Shown here: positions 32,874 to 41,880 of the stretch, one piece after another
Layout: each line of letters begins with the position of its first letter
How positions within the stretch are numbered: the stretch's first letter is position 1
NCBI GenBank assembly: GCA_027484825.1
Contig: JAIXSE010000019.1
Coordinates: forward strand, 23,565-87,564
Direction: 5' to 3'
From: Rubrivivax sp.
GTDB lineage: Bacteria > Pseudomonadota > Gammaproteobacteria > Burkholderiales > Burkholderiaceae_C
Length of the DNA stretch: 64,000 nt
The notes under the pieces: generated by a model
What the model saw: only the letters and a program-made list of their open reading frames with translations
Databases searched by the model: none
Told to the model about the DNA's origin: nothing
Program-made: the position numbers and the translations under genes

Positions 32874-34100
32874 ATGTCGCGCATGAGTGTGGGGGTGCTG
32901 CTGATGCTGGCCGCCGTGTGGTGGCTGTGGGAAGGGCGGCTGGAGCAGGTGACGCCACCGGCGCAGGTCGTGATCCAGGCCGGCCCCACGGGCGGGTCCT
33001 TCGATACCCATGCGCGGGCCTATGCCGCCATGATGGCGACCCGCGGCTTTCGGGTGGAGGTGCGCAACCAGGAAGACAGCCTGCGCATCATCGACCGGCT
33101 GGAGGCGGCGGATGCGCAGGTGCAGATCGGCTTCACCGCACAGCGGCTGAAGGCCGCCGATCACCCGGACGTGTTCTCGGTCGGCGCGGTGGAACTGCAG
33201 CCGCTTTTTCTGTTCATGCGCCGCAGCCTGCCGGAGCCGAGCTCGCTGGCTCAGCTCGCCGGCCTGCGCCTGGTGATGCCCCAGCGCAGCAGCGCCACCG
33301 CCCAGGCCACCACCGATGTGCTGCAGCGTTATGGCGTCACGCCGGACAACACACGCTTCACCCACAGCTCGCTCAGGCAGGCCGCGGAGGCCATGCTCAT
33401 GGGGCAACATGACGCTGGCTTCTTCATGGTGGCGCCCAACAATCCGCTGGTGGCGCGGCTCGCGGCCCATCCGGACCTGCGCATGGTGTCCTTCGCCGAC
33501 CATCTGAGCATTGCCCGCAACCTGGACTATCTCAAGCCGGCGACCTTGATCCGCGGTGCACTCGATCTGCGCGCGCCGGTGCCGCCGACGGATGTGTCCC
33601 TGGTGGCCGCCACCGTCAACGTGGTGGTGCGCCGGGACATCCATCCGGCGGTGCTCTATGCGCTGCTGCAGGCGATGGAGGAGATCCACAAGGGCCAGAC
33701 GCTGGTGTCCGACGCCGGCGATTTCCCGCGTCGCAGCGGGACCGACCTGCCGGTGCACACGCTTGCGCTGGAGTGGACCAAAAGCGGCACGCCCTGGCTC
33801 TATACCCATCTGCCGGCGACCCTGGCCGGAGTTGTCGATGCCTATTGGGCGCCGGCGCTGTTTGTGCTGGCCGCCGTGTCTGCGGTCGGCACCCTGCAGT
33901 CGCTGACGGGTTTCATCGACGGGCTGGTGCTGGGCATCGCCCTGCACTGGCTGGGCTGGCTGGAGCTCCGGGTGGCGCGTGGGCGCAAACCCGGTTGGCT
34001 GGGTCGGCATTTGTTCCGCTTGGTGGAGTCCGTATTCAACCGCAAGGGGCGCGATCAGTTGGCGCGGGATCGGCTGGAGCATCTGCGGCCGCATATGTAG
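32874..34100 (+). CDS. TAXI-family TRAP-type solute-binding protein, membrane anchored
   Basis: 408 aa from ATG 32874 (GGGAG about 7 nt upstream; an upstream in-frame ATG at 32841 adds 11 residues). A hydrophobic N-terminal helix (MSVGVLLMLAAVWWLW) is followed by a periplasmic TAXI-like binding domain with QAGPTGGSFDTHARAYAAMMATRG, AADAQVQIGFTAQRL and AGLRLVMPQRSSATAQATTDVL. Near residues 320-365 there are hydrophobic segments (YWAPALFVLAAVSAVGTLQSL, LVLGIALHWLGWLEL), then a basic tail, so the protein is tethered at both ends. No TRAP membrane subunits lie nearby. Ligand unknown. Confidence 0.8.
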   Translation: MSRMSVGVLLMLAAVWWLWEGRLEQVTPPAQVVIQAGPTGGSFDTHARAYAAMMATRGFRVEVRNQEDSLRIIDRLEAADAQVQIGFTAQRLKAADHPDVFSVGAVELQPLFLFMRRSLPEPSSLAQLAGLRLVMPQRSSATAQATTDVLQRYGVTPDNTRFTHSSLRQAAEAMLMGQHDAGFFMVAPNNPLVARLAAHPDLRMVSFADHLSIARNLDYLKPATLIRGALDLRAPVPPTDVSLVAATVNVVVRRDIHPAVLYALLQAMEEIHKGQTLVSDAGDFPRRSGTDLPVHTLALEWTKSGTPWLYTHLPATLAGVVDAYWAPALFVLAAVSAVGTLQSLTGFIDGLVLGIALHWLGWLELRVARGRKPGWLGRHLFRLVESVFNRKGRDQLARDRLEHLRPHM

Positions 34101-34118
34101 CGTCCCACGCGCTGGTGG

Positions 34119-34817
34119 TCAATGCATCGGGCGAGGAGGGCTAGGAGGGCGGGGAGGCCGCGCCGGTATCCATCGACGCAGCGCTGCCATTCCCGCATTG
34201 ACCACCTGCCGCAGCGCAATGAACACCAGCACCACGCAGCCCATCAGGCCCAGGCGATCGGCGGTGGTCGGCAACTGCTCCAGCGCGCGCAGCGTGACCG
34301 CGGTGGCTTCCACCACGCCCACCGCGGCGCCAAAGCCACTGGACAGCACCATGACGAAGAAGCAGCGGACCAGACCGGTCAGGAACAGTTGCACCCCCGC
34401 CGTGCCGCCGATGCGCCAGTCCAGGATGGCCGGCTGCAGGGTGTCGGCCACATAGGCCGCCGCATAAAACGCCAGGGCCAGGGCCACCGAGGCCTCGGGC
34501 CCGATCCCCCACTGCGTGGGCATGGCGTGCAGCAACACATACATCACCACAAAGGCCGGCGCGGCGCGCAGCAGCGCGGTCACCAGTCCGGCCGCGCCTG
34601 CGCAGAACCGCCGTGTCCAGGTGGCGACGCTCAGACCTAGCGACCGGCCAGGCCCCGTGTTCATCGAGTCGCGCCCCGGCAGCTGGGCCACGCCGAGCAC
34701 CACACCGAGTGGCAGGCCCACACTCATCGCGTGGGCCGCCACCGTGAGATTGACCCCCAGGGCCTGCAGAAACTCGGGGGCGAAGTCCGGCAGGAACCGG
34801 ATCAGCGTCATCGTCAT
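34119..34817 (-). CDS. Amino-acid-type ABC transporter permease
   Basis: 232 aa with about five transmembrane helices. It resembles HisM/GlnP-type permeases: PEFLQALGVNLTVAAHAMSVGLPLGVVLG in the first part and an EAA-like loop around EATAVTLRALEQLPTTADRLG. Pro-rich C-terminus. It lies 100 bp downstream of the fused binding-protein/permease gene on the same strand, so the two could form a heterodimeric permease pair. No ATPase gene adjoins. The EAA region is weakly conserved. Confidence 0.72.
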   Translation of the reverse strand: MTMTLIRFLPDFAPEFLQALGVNLTVAAHAMSVGLPLGVVLGVAQLPGRDSMNTGPGRSLGLSVATWTRRFCAGAAGLVTALLRAAPAFVVMYVLLHAMPTQWGIGPEASVALALAFYAAAYVADTLQPAILDWRIGGTAGVQLFLTGLVRCFFVMVLSSGFGAAVGVVEATAVTLRALEQLPTTADRLGLMGCVVLVFIALRQVVNAGMAALRRWIPARPPRPPSPPRPMH

Positions 34818-34917
34818 GCCTGGTCTCCTTCAAAGCCCTGTTTGCGGTCCAGGGCGGGCCGCGCCAGTCCCACCCGGTCCCGTCCGACCCCACCCCATCC
34901 CGCCGCGTCACGCCGGG

Positions 34918-36681
34918 TCACGCCAGCGGCTGCAAGCGCGCCTGCAGCCGGTTCAACAGCATCACCACCAGCGACACCAGGGCCATGTAGAACACCAGCA
35001 GCAATCCGAAGGTGGTGGTTGATTCAGCGGAGAACGACGCAATATCCGTCTGCGCCGCCAGCAACTCCGGCACGCCGATCAGCGACGCCACCGGACTGCC
35101 CCGCGTGGCATTGGCCGCGAATGACGCCAACTGCGCCCGAGCCTGCAAGGCGGCGGCGAGCAGACCATCGGGCCTGCCGGACAGACGCAGGTCGCGGCGC
35201 GCCTCGGCCACCGCCTGCCCGGCATTGCTGCCATTGAACAGGCCCAGCACCACCACGGCCACCGCCCAGGCCTTGATCGGCGTGACCATCCCCAGGCTGC
35301 TGAGCAACATGCCGGCAGCGGACATGAACAGCACCATCGGTGTGGACTGCATCACCAGCAGCGCGAAGGACAGCGGCCACCGAAGCGCGGCCCATCGTGC
35401 CGACAGCCCGGCGCCGAAGCCCAGCGCAATCAGCATCGTGGCCAGCACGGCACCGGCCACCAGCGCCAGGGAATAAGCGACGCCATCGAGGAACAGCTTC
35501 AAGGCGATCTGGGTCTTGAGCATGGCCAGCGTGACCTCCACCTCCAGATGCGTCTCCACCCAGGCCTCCAGGGCCTGGGCCGCGCCGGCGATGCGGGTGG
35601 GCGCGAGCCGGTTGTCCCGCGGTGGATCAACGCATGCAGCGTCATCCGGCGCCGACGCCGCGCTGCAGGGCGGCGCTGACCATCGCACCTGCTGCGCCGC
35701 CAGCCAGGGCGTCACCACGCCGTAGGTCCGCGCCAGTCGCATCAGGGTGCCGTCGCGGTGCAGCCAGCGCAGTTCGGTCGCCAGCCACCGTGCCAGCGTG
35801 TCGCTGCGCCGGTGAACGACGATGCCCCAGGGCAGCGGGGCAAACGACAGCTTGACCTCATGGCCCGGCGGCAGCACGGGCAGCAGCAGACTGTCGTCAT
35901 GCGCCGCCAGCGGGCAGGTGCCGTTGCGGATCTTTTCCACCAAACGGCCGGCGCTGCCGAACAGCATCAGGCGGGCGCCGTGGACCGCCAACTCCGCATT
36001 GGTCGAATTGCCGATGGTGACGCACACGGTGTGACCGGCGAGGGCATCCAGGCTGCGGACGTCATGCAGTTCCGACTGGCGCGGGCCCACCACCACGGTG
36101 GAGGATTCGTAGTAGTGCGGACGCACGAACAGCGCCTGCTCATCCCGCTGCAGGGTGTGGCCAGTGGTGGCGATCAACGCATCCACACGGTCCTCACCCA
36201 GCACCACCATGCGGTCCGCCGCACTGACCTCCACAAAGCGCACATCGACACCCATGCGCTCGGCCAGCAAACGTGCCAGTGCCGGCTCGAAACCCTGCGG
36301 ACCCTCCGGTGTGGAGCGGCCGAACGGGGGATAGTCCGAGCGCACGCCGATGCGGATCTCCTTGCGGCAGCGGATGCGGTCGAGGATGTCGAGGTCGGCA
36401 TCACAGCGGTCGCTCGTGTCCTGGACGCGCAGGCCGGTGAGTGGGGGCGTGCGGTCGATGGCGGCGGCGCTCCACGCGGCGCCTGGCAGCAGCGCCCAGG
36501 CGAGCAGCAGGAAGAACAGCCGGAAGACCAGCAGGATGGAGTTCCCGACGACGCATAGCATCGGCGCCAGCGTTTCCACCTGCCTCCCCACAAGGATCGG
36601 TGTCAGGCGCTGCATCCAGAGCGACTGGGTGCCAGGCTCCACGCTGCCGAGACGGTCGATGCCTCGTCTCATCCCGCTCAA
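34918..36681 (-). CDS. Fused solute-binding protein and ABC permease
   Basis: 587 aa. A hydrophobic segment at about 43-72 could be a signal or anchor; an internal start near MLCVVGNSILLVF (residue 41) is possible. Residues 105-335 are a bacterial extracellular solute-binding protein of family 3 (IRCRKEIRIGVRSDYPPFG, FEPALARLLAERMGVDVRFVEV, LAGHTVCVTIGNSTNAELA). Residues 390-580 form an amino-acid-type permease (LKLFLDGVAYSLALVAGAVLATMLIAL, and an EAA loop near AVAEARRDLRLSG). Such fusions import polar amino acids with a separate ATPase, which is absent here. The ATG overlaps the methyltransferase stop by 4 nt. Confidence 0.82.
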   Translation of the reverse strand: MSGMRRGIDRLGSVEPGTQSLWMQRLTPILVGRQVETLAPMLCVVGNSILLVFRLFFLLLAWALLPGAAWSAAAIDRTPPLTGLRVQDTSDRCDADLDILDRIRCRKEIRIGVRSDYPPFGRSTPEGPQGFEPALARLLAERMGVDVRFVEVSAADRMVVLGEDRVDALIATTGHTLQRDEQALFVRPHYYESSTVVVGPRQSELHDVRSLDALAGHTVCVTIGNSTNAELAVHGARLMLFGSAGRLVEKIRNGTCPLAAHDDSLLLPVLPPGHEVKLSFAPLPWGIVVHRRSDTLARWLATELRWLHRDGTLMRLARTYGVVTPWLAAQQVRWSAPPCSAASAPDDAACVDPPRDNRLAPTRIAGAAQALEAWVETHLEVEVTLAMLKTQIALKLFLDGVAYSLALVAGAVLATMLIALGFGAGLSARWAALRWPLSFALLVMQSTPMVLFMSAAGMLLSSLGMVTPIKAWAVAVVVLGLFNGSNAGQAVAEARRDLRLSGRPDGLLAAALQARAQLASFAANATRGSPVASLIGVPELLAAQTDIASFSAESTTTFGLLLVFYMALVSLVVMLLNRLQARLQPLA

Positions 36682-37367
36682 CCCGCCGCGGCGTGGCGGA
36701 TCTCCAGCACATCGAAATCGGAGAAGAGATAAGGCCCCAGGCGTCGCAGCCCGCGGCCTTCGTGATGTTCGACCCAGCCGGGCGGCAGCACCTTGAGTTT
36801 GCTGGGCGGCATCAGCACGGTGATGGTCTGGCAGACCTGGGCCTGAAGCCCACAGCGTTCCAGATGGCTCCGGGTGCAGTCCGCATCGAGAAAACTGCTG
36901 TGGGTGATGAGGGCCTGCCCCTTTGGCGTCAGCCGCTGCGGCAGTCCTTCCAGAAAACGATCCAGCACCTCGCGGCCCTGCGGCCCACCGTTGCTCCAGC
37001 TGCGCAGTCGCAGCAGCTGCGGCACATCGTCCAGCACCGGCAACTGGGGCGGATTGAAGACGATCAGGTCAAAGGCCTGGGCGCCCACCGGGTCCCACAG
37101 ATCGCCGCGCAGCACCGATGCGGACAAGGCGCCCGAGGCTTGCAGCAGTGCGCGGGTGCGCTGCACGGCGTCGTCCTCGATGTCCACGCCCACCACCTCC
37201 CGGGCCCCGGCCTGGGCCAAGGCGGTGAGCACCACGCCGCTGCCGGTGCCCAGTTCGAGAACGCGGCCGGTGCAGGGCGGACGTGTCCACAACTGCCGCA
37301 GCAAGGCGGCGGTGTATTCCGAAGGGCGGAAGAGGTCGTCGTGGCACATGGATGGCAGCTCCGGCAT
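36678..37367 (-). CDS. Class I SAM-dependent methyltransferase
   Basis: 229 aa. SAM-binding motif I is VLELGTGSGVVLTAL (about 36-50), motif II VVGVDIEDDAV and motif IV is FNPPQLPV, the NPPY-like form typical of N-methyltransferases that act on amide or amino nitrogen in protein, RNA or DNA (HemK/PrmB/RsmC-like). Substrate cannot be decided. First gene of a coupled unit with the fused binding-protein/permease (4-nt overlap), an unusual partnership. Confidence 0.82.
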   Translation of the reverse strand: MPELPSMCHDDLFRPSEYTAALLRQLWTRPPCTGRVLELGTGSGVVLTALAQAGAREVVGVDIEDDAVQRTRALLQASGALSASVLRGDLWDPVGAQAFDLIVFNPPQLPVLDDVPQLLRLRSWSNGGPQGREVLDRFLEGLPQRLTPKGQALITHSSFLDADCTRSHLERCGLQAQVCQTITVLMPPSKLKVLPPGWVEHHEGRGLRRLGPYLFSDFDVLEIRHAAAG

Positions 37368-37482
37368 GGGCTGCCATGCTGGCGCCCACCGCGGGAAGCG
37401 GCCATCGGCAAATCGCTGAATTTGCGCGGCACCGCGCCTGACTTGTCGCAGCGCGCCCGCAGGAAGCGCCCCGACTGATGCG

Positions 37483-37845
37483 TCAGGGCATGTGCGGCAG
37501 CACGCTGAGATAGTCCACAGCGCGAGTCGGCTGGAAGCGGGCCGATGCGAACGAGCTGCCGCGCAGGCCGCATTCCACCAGCAGGATCAGCAGGCCCAGC
37601 CCGGGAATCAGGGCGGCCAGCAGCCACCAGGCCGAATGGCCGCGGTCATGCAGGCGTCGGCCCCAGCTGGAGACCAGCAGCACCATCGCCACGAGCAGGG
37701 CCGGCCAGCCCATCACCGTCTTGAACCCCGTCCACACGATCCACACGGTGAAGGGGATGAGCACGCATTGGCGCGCCCAGAAGCCGGCACGCGTCAGGGT
37801 GCCGGTGGTCTTGATTTCACTGCACGCCGCATCGATCAGGCGCAT
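37483..37845 (-). CDS. DUF805-family membrane protein
   Basis: 120 aa with three or four hydrophobic segments and the DUF805 signatures SWGRRLHDRGHSAWWLLAAL and an N-terminal GTLTRAGFWARQCVLIPF. GGAGG lies 8 nt upstream of the ATG, a strong ribosome binding site. Small integral inner-membrane protein of unknown function; the family is common in proteobacteria. Confidence 0.82.
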   Translation of the reverse strand: MRLIDAACSEIKTTGTLTRAGFWARQCVLIPFTVWIVWTGFKTVMGWPALLVAMVLLVSSWGRRLHDRGHSAWWLLAALIPGLGLLILLVECGLRGSSFASARFQPTRAVDYLSVLPHMP

Positions 37846-37993
37846 GTCACTTCCTCCCGGGCCGCATCATGCCTGAAGCAGGCTGCGCAGGCCGATGCCC
37901 CCTCGCGGCGCATTGCAACGAGCTGTTGGCATCGTGGGCTTGAAGTGACAGAAGTGCGGGCGGCGGTTGTAGAGCGCCCGCGCCGCCAAAAGA

Positions 37994-38018
37994 CAAAGCG
38001 CGGCCAGGCCGCGCTTTG
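37994..38018 (-). terminator. Hairpin downstream of csbD
   Basis: CAAAGCGCGGC-CAG-GCCGCGCTTTG, a perfect 11-bp stem with a 3-nt loop, followed on the minus strand by TCTTTT. It lies 46 nt after the stop of the CsbD-like gene. Confidence 0.8.
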
Positions 38019-38064
38019 CTGTGTCCAGGGCGTCAGGCTGAGGGAGGCTCAGCCTGCCAAGCGC

Positions 38065-38247
38065 TTAGCGCTTGTTGGCGTCCTTGACCACTTCCTTGGC
38101 GTCACCGAAGGACTTTTGCACCTTGCCTTCGGCTTGGCGAGCCAGACCCTTGGCCTGCTGCTCGTCGCTGCCGATGACTTCACCGGTCTTCTGTTGCACC
38201 TTGCCGGCAGCGTCCTTCACGGCGCCCTTCACTTGGTCCTTGTTCAT
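38065..38247 (-). CDS. CsbD-family stress protein
   Basis: 60 aa, all charged or polar residues, consistent with CsbD: MNKDQVKGAVKDAAGKVQQKTGEVIG and KGLARQAEGKVQKSFGDAKE repeats. The family is small, hydrophilic and induced by general stress in several bacteria; biochemical role unknown. AAGGAG is 8 nt before the ATG. A strong hairpin follows. Short length and textbook composition make it a confident call despite its size. Confidence 0.9.
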   Translation of the reverse strand: MNKDQVKGAVKDAAGKVQQKTGEVIGSDEQQAKGLARQAEGKVQKSFGDAKEVVKDANKR

Positions 38248-38417
38248 GGCTTGACTCCTTGGTTGGTTACCTGGCCCGCGGTCCCTGCCGTGGCGGCTGG
38301 ATTTGCGGGAGACAGAGTCATGGTAGGCAGCCGCCAGCGTCGGTGGTGCAGGTGTTGCAGAGGTTCTGGTGTCGGTGCAGACCTACGCCCTCAGCGAACA
38401 CGTCCAAGCCTCGAACA

Positions 38418-39386
38418 TCAAGCGCGGATCTGACGGGAACGCCACAGGCCTTCGAGCGAATACACCGCCAGTGCCGCCCAGATGAAGCCGAAGCCCGCCA
38501 GACGCGCGGTGCTCAGCGGCTCGTGATAGAGCCACACGCCCAGCGCGAATTGCAGGGTGGGCGCGATGTACTGCATCAGCCCGAGCAAGGTCATGGTGAT
38601 GCGTCGCGCACCGGCGGCAAACAGCAGCAGCGGCACGGCGGTCATCGGGCCGGCCAGCAGCAGCCAGCCCAGTGGGGAGGGCGAGCCGCTCACCAGGGCG
38701 CTGCTGCCCTGCCAGGTCCACACGGCCAGCGCCACAGCGGCCACGGGCGCCAGCAGCAGCGTCTCCAGCGTGAGGCCCTCCAGCGCGCCCAGTGGCGCCG
38801 TCTTGCGCATCAAGCCGTAGCCCCCGAAGCTCATGGCCAGCACCAGGGCGATCCAGGGCAGTTGTCCAGCGCTGACGGTCAGCCACAGCACGCCGGCCGC
38901 GGCCAGGCCCACCGCGAACCACTGGCCAGGACGCAGCCGCTCCCGCAGCACCAGAAAGCCCAGCGCCACGTTCACCAGCGGATTGATGAAGTAGCCCAGG
39001 CTCGCGTCCACCACATGGCCGTGCTGCACCGCCCAGACGTAAGTGAGCCAATTCATCGACAGCAGCAATGCCGACAACGCAAAGGTGCCGATCAGGCGCG
39101 GCGAACGCAGCACCGGCCCCAGCCAGGCCCAGCGGCGCAGCACCGTCAGCACCACCGCCACGAACACCAGCGACCAGACGGTGCGGTGGGCCACCACCTC
39201 CATGGCATTCACCCCCACCAGTTGCTTGAAGTAGAGCGGGAACAGGCCCCAGGCGGTGTAGGCGAGCGCGGCGCAGATCATGCCGCTGCGCACGTGCGAG
39301 TCGGCGGCCGCTGCAGCCGGTGCGGCGCTGGACGACGGAGCGGAGGACGGCGCGGAGGACGAGGCGGAGGAGGAAGGGGCAGTCAC
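38418..39386 (-). CDS. rarD: RarD-type EamA transporter
   Basis: About 322 aa from a GTG at 39386. The RarD signatures are clear: AALAYTAWGLFPLYFKQL, MEVVAHRTVWSLVFVAVVLT, NWLTYVWAVQHGHVVDASLGYFINPLVNV and GLMQYIAPTLQFALGVWLYHEPL. Ten transmembrane helices. The start is uncertain: the frame is open to 39503 (a TTG), but the extra N-terminus is Ser/Ala/Arg-rich and not family-like; a GTG just before RSGMICAA would be the shortest option. Linked to chloramphenicol resistance in name only; its natural substrate is unknown. Confidence 0.85.
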   Translation of the reverse strand: MTAPSSSASSSAPSSAPSSSAAPAAAAADSHVRSGMICAALAYTAWGLFPLYFKQLVGVNAMEVVAHRTVWSLVFVAVVLTVLRRWAWLGPVLRSPRLIGTFALSALLLSMNWLTYVWAVQHGHVVDASLGYFINPLVNVALGFLVLRERLRPGQWFAVGLAAAGVLWLTVSAGQLPWIALVLAMSFGGYGLMRKTAPLGALEGLTLETLLLAPVAAVALAVWTWQGSSALVSGSPSPLGWLLLAGPMTAVPLLLFAAGARRITMTLLGLMQYIAPTLQFALGVWLYHEPLSTARLAGFGFIWAALAVYSLEGLWRSRQIRA

Positions 39387-39523
39387 AGGTGTGGGGACGT
39401 CCGATGGAGCGGCGGATTGTCCCCAAGAACACGGACGGCCGGATGTTCGTCTGGAGGAAGCCCTGAAACTTAGGGGGCAGGCCGTCTTTTCATGGACGCG
39501 CAAACAGCGCAGGATTCGCGCCC

Positions 39524-39793
39524 ATGGCGCATCTTGAATTCACCGCCCAGCTCCATCGCTATGTGGACACGCCGGTCCTGGACTGCGACGCCGACCGGCT
39601 GGGTGCGGCCCTGGCCCGGGCCTTCGAGCTGAACCCGCGGCTGCGCGCCTACATCCTCGATGAGCAGGGCCACCTGCGCACGCATGTGGCCGTGTTCATC
39701 GACGGACAAAAAGCCCGCGACCGGCAAGGCTTGAGCGACCCGCTCGGGCCGCGCTCCAAGGTCTACGTGCTTCAGGCGCTGTCCGGCGGCTGA
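39524..39793 (+). CDS. MoaD/ThiS-like sulfur-carrier-type protein
   Basis: 89 aa with a ubiquitin-like fold: HLEFTAQLHRYVDTP, FELNPRLRAYILDEQGHLRTHVAVFIDG and KVYVLQALSGG, ending in the C-terminal Gly-Gly that is adenylated and thiocarboxylated in MoaD and ThiS. AGGA precedes the ATG. No molybdopterin or thiamine gene is nearby; instead it is followed 42 bp later by a beta-propeller protein. The recurrent pairing suggests a dedicated sulfur-transfer or protein-conjugation task, not yet defined. Confidence 0.85.
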   Translation: MAHLEFTAQLHRYVDTPVLDCDADRLGAALARAFELNPRLRAYILDEQGHLRTHVAVFIDGQKARDRQGLSDPLGPRSKVYVLQALSGG

Positions 39794-39835
39794 AGAGGAC
39801 GGACCTCCACAACGATCAGCGCCCAGGAGACGCCC

Positions 39836-40915
39836 ATGACCCCCACCGCCTGGATCGGCACCCGCAAGGGGCTGTTTGAACTGCAGCAGCGGGAGGGGGA
39901 CGCCTGGTCCATCGTCCGCCATCACTTTGTCGGCGATCCCGTCAGCATGGTGCTGCCGCCGACCGCCTCCGGCGGGCGCCTGATTGCCGCGCTGAACCTG
40001 GGCCACTTCGGCTGCAAGCTGCAGGCGTCCGACGATGGGGGCGCGCATTGGCAGGAACTGCCTGCGCCGGCCTTCCCGCCTCAGCCCGATGGGGCACCGG
40101 GACCGGCGTGGAAGCTGCAGCAGATCTGGTCCCTGGAGCGGGGCAGTGACGGACGGCTCTGGGCCGGCACCATCCCCGGCGGCCTGTTCGTCAGCGAGGA
40201 TGAAGGCGCCAGCTGGGCGCTGGTGGAGTCGATGTGGCACATGCCCGAGCGGCTGGGCTGGTTCGGCGGCGGATATGACGCGCCCGGCATCCATTCCATC
40301 TGCATCGACCCCAAGGCCCCGGAGCAGGTGCTGCTGGGCATCTCCTGCGGTGGTGCCTGGCGCAGCCGGGACGGCGGCGCGACCTGGCAGATCAGTGCCA
40401 AGGGCATGCGGGCGGACTTCATGCCGCCCGAGCAGGCGGGCGAGGAGAACACCCAGGACCCGCACCGCATCGTGGCCTGCGAGGCCGACCCGAAGGTGCT
40501 CTGGTGCCAGCATCACAACGGCGTCTGGCGCAGCGAGGACGGCGGCGCGTTCTGGCAGGAGATCAAGCCGCCGGTGTCCGGCTTCGGCTTTGCCGTGGCA
40601 GCCCATGCCTCTGATCCCTTGACCGCGTGGTTCGTGCCGGCCGTCAAGGACGAGCGGCGCCTGCCAGTGGACGGCGCGCTGGTGGTGAACCGCACCCGCG
40701 ACGGCGGCAAGTCCTTCGAAACCTTGCGCGCCGGCCTGCCGCAGCAGCATTGTTATGACCTGATCTACCGCCACGGCCTGGCAGCCCACACGGACGGCCG
40801 GCGCCTGTTGATGGGCAGCACCACGGGCAATGTGTGGGCCAGTGTGGATGCCGGAGACCACTGGCGGACGGTGTCGCACACCTTCCCGCCGGTGTATTGC
40901 GTGCGCTTTGGCTGA
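39836..40915 (+). CDS. BNR/sialidase-like beta-propeller protein
   Basis: 359 aa with no signal peptide. Repeated BNR-type Asp-box motifs are visible (SDDGGAHWQEL, SEDEGASWALV, SRDGGATWQIS, SEDGGAFWQEI, TRDGGKSFETL, SVDAGDHWRTV), giving a six- or seven-bladed propeller of the exo-alpha-sialidase/VPS10-like type. There is no evident sialidase catalytic set. Cytoplasmic by lack of signal. Partner of the sulfur-carrier-like gene immediately upstream; the two look co-transcribed. CAGGAG precedes the ATG. Its stop nearly abuts the convergent pseudouridine synthase. Confidence 0.85.
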   Translation: MTPTAWIGTRKGLFELQQREGDAWSIVRHHFVGDPVSMVLPPTASGGRLIAALNLGHFGCKLQASDDGGAHWQELPAPAFPPQPDGAPGPAWKLQQIWSLERGSDGRLWAGTIPGGLFVSEDEGASWALVESMWHMPERLGWFGGGYDAPGIHSICIDPKAPEQVLLGISCGGAWRSRDGGATWQISAKGMRADFMPPEQAGEENTQDPHRIVACEADPKVLWCQHHNGVWRSEDGGAFWQEIKPPVSGFGFAVAAHASDPLTAWFVPAVKDERRLPVDGALVVNRTRDGGKSFETLRAGLPQQHCYDLIYRHGLAAHTDGRRLLMGSTTGNVWASVDAGDHWRTVSHTFPPVYCVRFG

Positions 40916-40917
40916 GC

Positions 40918-41880
40918 TCAGCGCAAGGACTGTGGCGACAGGGGGCTGGTCGCTTCGGGCGAGGGGGCAGCAGGGGGAGAGCCACCGGAGGGACTGCGGC
41001 CGGTAATGTTCGCGGGAGCAGTGCCAGCGGGAGCAGTGCCAGCGGACACGATGCCCGTGGGGACGGTCCACTGCTCCCACTCAGGCCCGGGTGGCGCTTC
41101 GAGCGTCAGGAGCGCCCCGGTCACCGGATGCTGCAGGCGCATCGTCAGCGCATGCAGCCACAGGCGCTGCATCCCCCAATGCGCCGCCAGGGCGCGGTTG
41201 AGCGGGCCCTTGCCGTGATTGGCATCCCCAATGATGGGATGGGCCAGGTGCTTGAGATGTCGCCGGATCTGATGACGACGGCCCTGCACCGGCTCGCAAG
41301 CCAGCAGGCTCAGCCGCGTGTCCGGGAATTGCGTATGGGTGACCACGGGCACGGTGACGCGCTGAAGGCATTCCCAGTGGGTGTGCGCCTCCAGCATTGG
41401 CTGTCCGGCCGACGGCAGCTCCGGATCGCGGGCCAGGGGATGGTCGATCGTGCCCCGGTCCTGCGCCGGCCAGCCGCGCACCAGCGCCAGATAGCGTTTG
41501 TGGGTCATGCGCTCCGCCAGGGCGACGCCGAGCTGGCTGGCCACCTCCGCCTGCAGCGCAAACACCAGCACGCCGGAGGTGCCGCGGTCCAGCCGGTGGA
41601 CCGGCCACACCGGTCGGCCCAGTTGGTCCCGCAGGCGCTGCAGGGCCGCATCGTCCTCATGGGCATCCAGTGCGGTGCGGTGCACCAGCAGGCCGGCGGG
41701 TTTGTGGACAACGGCCAGGTGATCGTCCAGATACAGCAGCGGGAGCGGGCCGGGCGGCACGGTCTGCGGCACCACCGGCAGGTGAGGCGCGGGCGTTGCC
41801 GCTGACCTTGGGGAGGCGGCCTCCCCCGAAGCGTCGGGGAGTGAAGGCGTGTGCGATGTCATGGCTGGAAGGGACGTCAT
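40918..41880 (-). CDS. TruC-like RNA pseudouridine synthase
   Basis: 320 aa. RluA-family fold with the catalytic Asp in PVWPVHRLDRGTSGVLVFA and the VHKPAGLLVHRTALD segment; C-terminal KRYLALVRGWP and GRRHQIRRHLKHLAHPIIGDANHGKG resemble TruC (tRNA U65). N- and C-terminal extensions of about 45 and 50 Pro/Ala/Ser/Thr-rich residues, the latter with SAGTAPAGTAPAN repeats, are unusual for the family. TruC is the best guess; another RluA-type target is possible. Confidence 0.85.
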   Translation of the reverse strand: MTSLPAMTSHTPSLPDASGEAASPRSAATPAPHLPVVPQTVPPGPLPLLYLDDHLAVVHKPAGLLVHRTALDAHEDDAALQRLRDQLGRPVWPVHRLDRGTSGVLVFALQAEVASQLGVALAERMTHKRYLALVRGWPAQDRGTIDHPLARDPELPSAGQPMLEAHTHWECLQRVTVPVVTHTQFPDTRLSLLACEPVQGRRHQIRRHLKHLAHPIIGDANHGKGPLNRALAAHWGMQRLWLHALTMRLQHPVTGALLTLEAPPGPEWEQWTVPTGIVSAGTAPAGTAPANITGRSPSGGSPPAAPSPEATSPLSPQSLR

